Positions 31,619-37,506 of a stretch of 37,506 bases of DNA are shown here, piece after piece. Origin of the DNA: Actinomycetota bacterium (GTDB lineage: Bacteria; Actinomycetota; Acidimicrobiia; Acidimicrobiales; Poriferisodalaceae); the NCBI GenBank assembly GCA_002724355.1, contig PBOM01000052.1, forward strand, positions 26,457 to 63,962. Reading direction: 5' to 3'. A model generated the notes under the pieces. The model saw only the letters and a list, made by a program, of their open reading frames with translations, did no database searches and was not told the DNA's origin. How positions within the stretch are numbered: position 1 is the stretch's first letter; each line of letters starts with the position of its first letter. Position numbers and translations under genes: made by a program.

Positions 31619-33207
31619 CGAACGATCCGATTGCCACTCCATTCTCGGCTCGTTACGCACCAAACGGAATGGTGTGTTCCACTGATCAACTCGCGAGTAG
31701 TGCTGGCGTTGCTTTGCTTCGAAAGGGCGGGAGTGCTGCTGATGCCGCAGTTGGGGCGTCTGCCGTTCTGGCCGTCACTAGTCAACATATGTGCGGAGCG
31801 GGAGGGGACCTATGGGCACTTGTCCATGTGCCCGGTCAGCCAAAACCATTTGCTCTCAATGCCAGTGGTCGCTCAGGAAGCGGAGCAGACTTAAAAACCA
31901 TAACCGCCGATGCTCTATCTTCGATGCCCTTTCATAGAGATCCGAGAAGCGTGCCTGTTCCCGGCTGCGTTGACGGCTGGCTGGCCCTCCACGAGAAGTT
32001 TGGTCGTCTTCCTTTGCAGGAGGTGCTAGCCGACGCTGTTTCGCTAGCCTCGGACGGCTTTCCGATCAGCTCTGAATGTGCGCTTGCGGTAGAAGCTCTC
32101 AAGGACGTCGATTATGCCGATGACTATCTGCGAGCAGGCACGCCGGAGGTTGGAGAACTCATCAAGCGTCCTGGACTAGCAAAGGTTCTCGAAGATCTGA
32201 GTAGTGGTGGTCGCGACACGTTTTACTTAGGTACTTTCGGGCAAGAGTTAATCGATTTCGGACGCGGCGAATACCACCGCGAAGATCTCAGCCAATCTCA
32301 GGCCGAGTGGGTAACACCGCTCTCGGTGGATGCATTCGGACACAAAATTTGGGGGCTGCCACCTAATTCTCAGGGGTACTTATGTTTGGCAGCTGCTTGG
32401 ATAGCGGAACAAGTCGGGGTACCCAGCGACCCAGGTCATCCCGACTTTTGGCATCTACTAGTTGAGGCATCTCTACAAGCGGCGTACGACCGACCAGATG
32501 TTCTGCACGAATACGCTGACGGGGCGTCATTACTGGCCAGCTCCCGACTGGCTCCGCGCGCGGCCGCTATTCGGATGGACGCAACCGCTTCCTTACCCAC
32601 TGCCACCAATCATGGTGACACGATCTATCTCAACGCGATCGACGAACGCCGTATGGGTGTTTCTCTGATTCAATCGAATGCGTCAGGTTGGGGCGCGTTG
32701 GTGTTTTTGCCTGAAACTGGAATTTCGTTACATAACCGCGGTATCGGTTTTTCGGTGGACCCAACCAGCAAGGCGGCCTATGGCCCAAGGCGACGTCCTC
32801 CTCATACTTTGGCGCCAACCTTGATTGAGGACTCAGCGGCTCGCCTTGTAGCGCTGGTCGGCACAATGGGTGGAGATTCTCAACCTCAGATCGTTCTTCA
32901 ACTGCTCGCTAGACTCTTAGTCGCTGGCCAAAATCCAGCTCAAGCGCTAGCAGCTAGGAGATGGAGGCTCTCAGGTGCACAATCCAATGGCTTCAACACC
33001 TGGGCCGACCCTTCCGAGGTATTCCTGGAGGTCGAGGAAGTCGATCCCCAATTAGTGAACGCCCTGGAGACGCGTGGCCATAAGATCCGCTCGCTGACAG
33101 CAAACAACAGCGCTTTCGGTCATGCCCATATCATTAAAGTTGAAGGCGAAGCTCTGGTCGGAGCAGCTGAGCCTCGGGTAAGCACATCGGCAGCAGCTGC
33201 TTATTGA
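31615..33207 (+). CDS. Gamma-glutamyltransferase family protein
   Basis: 530 residues, N-terminal-nucleophile hydrolase made as one chain. The predicted self-cleavage site and nucleophile is Thr336 in NHGDTIYLNAID. Other family marks: GGSAADAAVGASAVLAV, MCGAGGDLWALV, NASGRSG early, RPPHTLAPT and GTMGGDSQPQ late. No signal peptide, so unlike Escherichia coli GGT it is probably cytoplasmic; some family members act on acyl-cephalosporin, glutathione or other gamma-glutamyl compounds. Coupled by ATGA overlap to the FAD dehydrogenase. Confidence 0.92.
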   Translation: MTNDPIATPFSARYAPNGMVCSTDQLASSAGVALLRKGGSAADAAVGASAVLAVTSQHMCGAGGDLWALVHVPGQPKPFALNASGRSGSGADLKTITADALSSMPFHRDPRSVPVPGCVDGWLALHEKFGRLPLQEVLADAVSLASDGFPISSECALAVEALKDVDYADDYLRAGTPEVGELIKRPGLAKVLEDLSSGGRDTFYLGTFGQELIDFGRGEYHREDLSQSQAEWVTPLSVDAFGHKIWGLPPNSQGYLCLAAAWIAEQVGVPSDPGHPDFWHLLVEASLQAAYDRPDVLHEYADGASLLASSRLAPRAAAIRMDATASLPTATNHGDTIYLNAIDERRMGVSLIQSNASGWGALVFLPETGISLHNRGIGFSVDPTSKAAYGPRRRPPHTLAPTLIEDSAARLVALVGTMGGDSQPQIVLQLLARLLVAGQNPAQALAARRWRLSGAQSNGFNTWADPSEVFLEVEEVDPQLVNALETRGHKIRSLTANNSAFGHAHIIKVEGEALVGAAEPRVSTSAAAAY

Positions 33208-33292
33208 TCAATCTGCAAACTTAGAATTTGCATCCGGCTGGATAGCGGCGCCGGAGGGCGCTGACCCTTATGAGCCGCTGATCGATTCCTGG

Positions 33293-34108
33293 CTATCGGT
33301 TTTTCCAGGCGACATCTTGATGTCCAAGGAAAGAACTCATTGCCGTTTTGCTGTCCTCGGTGCCAGCGGCGAGGATCTGTGTGCGATTTTCGAGATCAAT
33401 TCCTGCTCTCAGGCTCGGAATTTCCAAGTTTGACCACATCACTTCTTTGGTCATCCAGACCCCAAACGGGCTATTTCGTGAAATTTCCTGGGCGACCGAG
33501 AGGCATGTTGAAGCAAGCTCTTCGTCAGTCGTAACGTTGCTAACGAGACCGATCCGATTCGCTTCTGCCGAGTCAACAACTCTGCCGGTGAGCATCAACT
33601 CCCAGGCCCGGGAAGCCCCGATAAGCCGAGGCAACATCCAGCTAACGCCGATATCGCATCCAGAGATTCCTAGTCGAACAAATGCCGTCCCGAATTTCGC
33701 TGAAGCACCGCAATATCTAATATCGCTAGCGCATGCAATGGCAAAGCCTCCGCCAGCGGCAGCTCCATTAATCGCAGCGATAATTGGCTGCCGCGTATCG
33801 CGCATGTGATGAACTAGTTCAGCGATGTGTTGCTGGATTGCCATTCCCTGCTGCTGTTCGCCAAAATCCTCAGTACCAGGAATTTTTCCGAAACCGGTGA
33901 GATCAAGACCGGCGCAGAAACCGCGACCTGCACCAGTAATAATCAACGCACGAATTTTCTGATCGTTATCTACAAAATCGAGTGCTGAGTGAAGGTCATC
34001 GACCAGCCCAAGGGTAAGTGCGTTGAGCCGCTCAGGACGGTTCATAGTGATTCGGGCTATTCCATCGTCTGGAAAGTCGATATCAAGATTCTCGTAATTT
34101 TTTTCCAT
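33293..34108 (-). CDS. Enoyl-CoA hydratase/isomerase family protein
   Basis: 271 residues, crotonase fold. Oxyanion-hole segments GFCAGLDL (63-70) and GAAAGGGFA (115-123) are intact. The two hydratase glutamates are not present: the first is Ala in CGASAKFG and the second lies in FGTAFVRLG, where Phe stands for Glu. Asp152 in GCDIGVSW lines up with the catalytic Asp of dienoyl-CoA isomerase. So an isomerase or other crotonase reaction is more likely than simple hydration. AGAAG lies 5 bases before the ATG. Convergent with the GGT gene across 85 bases in which I see no clear terminator. Confidence 0.88.
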   Translation of the reverse strand: MEKNYENLDIDFPDDGIARITMNRPERLNALTLGLVDDLHSALDFVDNDQKIRALIITGAGRGFCAGLDLTGFGKIPGTEDFGEQQQGMAIQQHIAELVHHMRDTRQPIIAAINGAAAGGGFAIACASDIRYCGASAKFGTAFVRLGISGCDIGVSWMLPRLIGASRAWELMLTGRVVDSAEANRIGLVSNVTTDEELASTCLSVAQEISRNSPFGVWMTKEVMWSNLEIPSLRAGIDLENRTQILAAGTEDSKTAMSSFLGHQDVAWKNR

Positions 34109-34159
34109 TAATTCTTCTACTCCGACGCAGCTAAACCTTACTCGCGGAGCAAGAACGAC

Positions 34160-34687
34160 TTAAATGTCGTCGGCGTCGACTGCTACTTCGATCCGGCCTG
34201 GTCCATGGGCTTGGGCCCGGGCGCAGGCTACTTCAGCGGCAGCAAGCAACTCTTCTGCATCCATCGAGTGGGATGGATAGCAGGCCACACCCGCGGAGAG
34301 GGATACAACGTCGCGTGAAGGTGACTCTCCGTTCGCCTTTCGCACCCGATCGGCGGCCCAGACCGCACCCGCTTCAGAAGTGTCGTCGAGAAGCGCCACG
34401 AGTACCCCCTCACCCAGACCGCAGATAGTGTCCGATTCGCGCACGGTGTTAGTTATGACTCGAGAAGTCGCCCGCATCGCATGCTCTCGTATATAGGGCG
34501 CAAATGACTCAAATTCATCAATTCGGAAATAGACCACTGAAATAGGTTTAAGTGTGCGGCGGGCAAGCGCGATCTTTCTCTCCAGCACCACAGTGAAGAC
34601 GCGCCCGTCAGGCAAACCGGTAACAGAGTCCGTAACCGACTCCACGCTTACTTCGGGTCCGCGCATTACAACTCGCTCTTTTCTCAT
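34160..34687 (-). CDS. Degenerate stand-alone GGDEF-domain protein
   Basis: 175 residues, one GGDEF-type domain with no sensor part. It begins with the family entry SVTGLPDGRVF (DxLTGLxNR-like). The signature GGDEF is reduced to GLGEG (90-94), and the metal aspartate of the LDIDxF motif is Arg55 (FRIDEF). It should therefore not make cyclic di-GMP. The C-terminal SAGVACYP and helix LLAAAEVACARAQAHGPGRI are preserved, so the fold is kept. Possible nucleotide-binding or regulatory role. ATG at 34687 has no ribosome site; ATG at 34666 is an alternative. Confidence 0.75.
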   Translation of the reverse strand: MRKERVVMRGPEVSVESVTDSVTGLPDGRVFTVVLERKIALARRTLKPISVVYFRIDEFESFAPYIREHAMRATSRVITNTVRESDTICGLGEGVLVALLDDTSEAGAVWAADRVRKANGESPSRDVVSLSAGVACYPSHSMDAEELLAAAEVACARAQAHGPGRIEVAVDADDI

Positions 34688-34840
34688 GGTCGGACGACAA
34701 ATAACCTCAGGGCCAGGGTGCCAGAACGAACGTCAAAGGACAAGAAGACAAATTCTTGGTCAAAGTTTGTCAAGTCAACCTGAACGAATTCAGTTTCTAT
34801 TTAGTGCCTCAAAGCACTGCGGTGGGGCTATGGTCCCTAC

Positions 34841-35683
34841 ATGTTTATAGCCAGACATCGTGTTGGAAATTCAGTTCGTATCGCATCGGTAGTGGACGAG
34901 GAACTTACGGACCTCGAGACAGAGCATGAGGATCTACCCGGACTCCTCGCTGCCGGTGTAAACCTTGAGGCGCTCGCTACTGGTGAACGAACACCTCTTT
35001 CAGAAGCACAATTGTTGGCCCCCGTGGGAGCGCCTCCGGCAATTCTGGCAGTGGGATTGAATTACCGCGCACACGCCGAAGAGGGCGGCAGAGAGGTGCC
35101 AACCACGCCAGTCATCTTTACCAAGCATCACAACTGCGTGGTTGGGCCTGGCGCCGGGGTACATATTCCAAGCATTGCCTCAGAGAAAGTCGACTATGAA
35201 GGCGAACTAGCGATAGTCATCGGTAAACGCTGCCGGCACGTACCGCGGGATCGAGCAGCCGATGTGATTGCGGGCTACACAATTATGAACGACGTCAGCG
35301 TCAGAGACTGGCAACGTGCTAGCCCCACCATGTTGATGGGTAAGTCGTGGGATACCCACGGCCCGATGGGTCCCTGGATGGTTATGGACGATGCTTTCGA
35401 TCCGCATCACCTTCAACTGACAACCCGGGTCAATGGCGAAATCAGGCAGGATTCGAACACCGATGATCTAATTTTTGATTGTTTCGATATCGTCCACCAC
35501 CTGTCGTCAGCCTTCACCCTCGACCCGGGCACCGTGATAGCTACCGGTACACCTGCTGGCGTTGGCTTGTATTGGGACCCTCCCAAGATGCTGAAGGTAG
35601 GAGATGAAGTGTCGATCACTATCGAAGGGATAGGGACTCTCACCAACCCTTTCATTGAGGAACCCGACACTCAACTGCTGTAA
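34841..35683 (+). CDS. Fumarylacetoacetate hydrolase family protein
   Basis: 280 residues; a metal-dependent C-C bond hydrolase or decarboxylase fold. Metal ligands Glu120 and Glu122 in DYEGELA and Asp151 in MNDVSVRDWQ; AVGLNYRAHAEEGG and SPTMLMGKSWDTHGPMGPW are conserved, as is the ATGTPAGVG block. Typical substrates are oxaloacetate, acylpyruvates or aromatic meta-cleavage products; none can be singled out. ATG has no ribosome site; TATGGT lies 6 bases upstream. The 153 bases before it hold the divergent GGDEF gene's start. Confidence 0.91.
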   Translation: MFIARHRVGNSVRIASVVDEELTDLETEHEDLPGLLAAGVNLEALATGERTPLSEAQLLAPVGAPPAILAVGLNYRAHAEEGGREVPTTPVIFTKHHNCVVGPGAGVHIPSIASEKVDYEGELAIVIGKRCRHVPRDRAADVIAGYTIMNDVSVRDWQRASPTMLMGKSWDTHGPMGPWMVMDDAFDPHHLQLTTRVNGEIRQDSNTDDLIFDCFDIVHHLSSAFTLDPGTVIATGTPAGVGLYWDPPKMLKVGDEVSITIEGIGTLTNPFIEEPDTQLL

Positions 35684-35686
35684 CAC

Positions 35687-37459
35687 TTAAGCCATAAGGC
35701 TTTCTGGGATTTCTACGACCTTGGCTCGCAGGTACTCGCCCAGGGCCTTCGCTTGAGGGTCTTGCCTGGTCGAAGCCGCCACGCCCTCCTCCAATAGGCC
35801 GTGAAAGATGAAATTGAGACTCAGCAGATTCGGCAGGTCGTACCTATCTATCTTTCTTTCTTCCGCTTCAGGCATCAGCTCTTTTAGTTTGTCGACCGTT
35901 AGGTAGCCACTTAGCCATGCAAAGGCTTCGGGAGTTCGTGCGAACACTCCCAAGTTTGCGTTAGGACCTTTGTCTCCAGACCGAGTTCCAAATAGCGATC
36001 CTAGAGGTGCAAGACGCGTAGGGCCTGAGGCGACATCCGTCGATTCGGGTAACGAAATGCTTATGTTTTCAGCATCCATATAGGGGGTATTGTCAACGAC
36101 GGTGAGCTTCCCATCGACCACAACTTCCATTGGTACCAATTCCGAATCAATAAGCGCCGGCCAGTACACGCCAAACGGCTGACCCGGCCCTGGTCCTCCT
36201 CCGGTACCAAACATGCCAGGAATCGAACAGAGGCCGATTTCGGTTCCAGCGTTTGAAAATGCCCTTCCCACTTTTCGCTCATCGGGGTCTTTAACGATGA
36301 TCTTGTATACAGCTACAGCTTCCTCGTTGGTACCTGGATTCTGTTTGTGCGTGGGTAGATACTTGCGAACCACCGACTCATAGTCCTCTGGCTCATAGGG
36401 GCACGAATTCCAGAATTGGCGCTCTATGAGTTCCGCCTTGGCCTCTATATCTAAGCCTGTAAGACCAATAGAAATCTGATTACGAAAGCCGCCTTGGTAG
36501 TTCATAGCTACCTTGAGGTGTTTGGGTGCAGGTTCGCCTCGCGTGCCGGAGATCTTTACTCGGTCCCGCTCAACCTCTTCTAGTTGGATAGTGTCGAAAC
36601 GACTTACCACGTCTGGGTTGAAATAACGTTCGCTTTGGATCTCGTAAAGCAGCTGTGAGGTTATGGTTCCAATGGAAACTTCGCCGCCCGTGTCATCGTG
36701 TTTTCCAATGATCGAAGTGCCATCGGCATAGACATCGGCCCAGGGAAAGCCCGGATAAGTCAGATCTTCGATTTCAGTAAAGAAAGAGTAATTTCCGCCT
36801 GTGGCCTGTCCCCCGCACTCAATGACATGTCCTGCAACGATTGCGCCGGCTAGAGCGTCCCAGTCGTCTCGTTGCCATCCGTGATACCAGGCTGCTGGGC
36901 CCGCTACGACAGCAGCGTCAGTTGCTCTTCCCGTAACCACAATGTCGGCGCCTTGATTAAGAGCTTCGACGATTCCCCAGCACCCGATATACGCATTTGC
37001 GGTAACGATTCGATCGGCAAGATCCCCTAGAGACTCACCAGTGTCAAGGTGAGCGAAGTCGTTTCCGGCTTCGATTAACTCGGTAAGTCGGGGGGCTAGG
37101 TCGTCTCCAGCCACATAGGCGATGCTTGGATTCAACCCAAGCCGATCCGCAATCTCTTGAACTGCGTCAGCGCAGCCCTGGGGGTTGAGGCCTCCCGCAT
37201 TGGAAACAACTTTGATGTTTTTGTCTAAGCATTCGCCCATGACTTCTTCCATTTGGGTGACGAAAGTGCGCGCGTATCCACCTCCCGGAGTCTTCGCTTG
37301 AATTCTTGAAAGAATCAGCATGGTGAGCTCGGCCAGCCAATCGCCGGTAAGGGCATCGATGGGTCCGCCTTGAACCATTTCTCTTGCAGCCGATAGCCGG
37401 TCGCCAAAAAAACCGCTGCAATTTGCAATTCGGATAGCTTCGCTGGTGGAGGGCGCCAT
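35687..37459 (-). CDS. AtuA-like acyclic terpene utilization protein (DUF1446)
   Basis: 590 residues, two parts. The long N-terminal AtuA/DUF1446 domain (IANCSGFFGDRLSAAREMV, VVSNAGGLNPQGCADAV, VTGRATDAAV, ECGGQATGGNY) is followed by a C-terminal AtuA-like ferredoxin-fold domain (FGTRSGDKGPNANLGVFART). In Pseudomonas, AtuA belongs to the citronellol/geraniol pathway, but its reaction is not established, and here there is no geranyl-CoA carboxylase nearby. The ATG at 37459 is chosen because AAGGAG lies just upstream; a TTG at 37477 would put this site inside the gene. Confidence 0.9.
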   Translation of the reverse strand: MAPSTSEAIRIANCSGFFGDRLSAAREMVQGGPIDALTGDWLAELTMLILSRIQAKTPGGGYARTFVTQMEEVMGECLDKNIKVVSNAGGLNPQGCADAVQEIADRLGLNPSIAYVAGDDLAPRLTELIEAGNDFAHLDTGESLGDLADRIVTANAYIGCWGIVEALNQGADIVVTGRATDAAVVAGPAAWYHGWQRDDWDALAGAIVAGHVIECGGQATGGNYSFFTEIEDLTYPGFPWADVYADGTSIIGKHDDTGGEVSIGTITSQLLYEIQSERYFNPDVVSRFDTIQLEEVERDRVKISGTRGEPAPKHLKVAMNYQGGFRNQISIGLTGLDIEAKAELIERQFWNSCPYEPEDYESVVRKYLPTHKQNPGTNEEAVAVYKIIVKDPDERKVGRAFSNAGTEIGLCSIPGMFGTGGGPGPGQPFGVYWPALIDSELVPMEVVVDGKLTVVDNTPYMDAENISISLPESTDVASGPTRLAPLGSLFGTRSGDKGPNANLGVFARTPEAFAWLSGYLTVDKLKELMPEAEERKIDRYDLPNLLSLNFIFHGLLEEGVAASTRQDPQAKALGEYLRAKVVEIPESLMA

Positions 37460-37506
37460 TCTTCTCCTTCTCTCCAAACAAGTCCCTTGTACGGTAATCG
37501 AATTCG

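Noticed and set aside
33208-33292. Short open frame after the gamma-glutamyltransferase stop
   Set aside because: It looks protein-like for about 40 codons but has no start, no ribosome site and runs into the antisense of the crotonase gene.
34803-34818. AGTGC-CTCAAA-GCACT inverted repeat before the FAH-family gene
   Set aside because: Five-base arms in a 153-base gap are expected by chance; no second copy seen.
1-37506. tRNA genes, CRISPR arrays, insertion sequences or prophage
   Set aside because: No cloverleaf-like sequence, regular repeats, transposase or integrase was found; gaps between genes are too short for most of these.

Overview
The window looks like a chromosomal segment from an actinobacterium, most plausibly class Acidimicrobiia. 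This placement is an inference from gene content and moderate GC; no ribosomal RNA is present. The evidence is a full Pup-proteasome locus, a fused FO synthase (FbiC) for coenzyme F420, a MarP-like CvpA/trypsin protease, TrmI, DUF3151 and actinobacterial-type small membrane proteins. Coding density is very high, 4-base start/stop overlaps are frequent, and no gene-free stretch exceeds about 215 bases. I saw no tRNA, rRNA, CRISPR array, insertion sequence or prophage.

Layout. (1) 1-5086, minus strand: mpa, dop, pup, prcB, prcA and the first codons of pafA, the bacterial proteasome and pupylation system. (2) 5301-9079: a divergent small ferredoxin, then a minus-strand run of a LON-N-domain protein, three tiny membrane proteins in an overlapping chain, trmI and a MarP-like membrane protease. 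(3) 9177-16820, plus strand: a two-gene unit (DUF6941-like plus FIST sensor protein), transketolase and transaldolase, then an HxlR regulator overlapping fbiC. (4) 16854-20578, minus: glycolate oxidase glcD-glcE-glcF with tight overlaps and a small helical protein; a cysteine-cluster protein diverges from glcD. (5) 21353-26537, minus: pyruvate kinase, alpha/beta hydrolase, DUF3151 (interrupted by an in-frame TGA), mobA, rhodanese, RNase D and a small acidic protein. (6) 26643-37459: mixed metabolic genes, namely a histidine phosphatase, an acyl-CoA dehydrogenase, a SirB1-like protein, a GDPD / FAD-oxidase / gamma-glutamyltransferase operon, an enoyl-CoA hydratase relative, a degenerate GGDEF protein, a fumarylacetoacetase-family hydrolase and an AtuA-type protein.

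Physiology suggested: a heterotrophic actinobacterium that oxidises glycolate, runs glycolysis and the non-oxidative pentose phosphate pathway, makes F420 and molybdenum cofactor, degrades acyl-CoA compounds and turns over proteins through pupylation.

The points most worth a second look are the in-frame TGA in DUF3151, the HxlR-fbiC two-gene operon with an apparently leaderless promoter embedded in an inverted repeat, the three-small-membrane-protein cassette before trmI, and a pyruvate kinase that has lost the usual potassium ligands.
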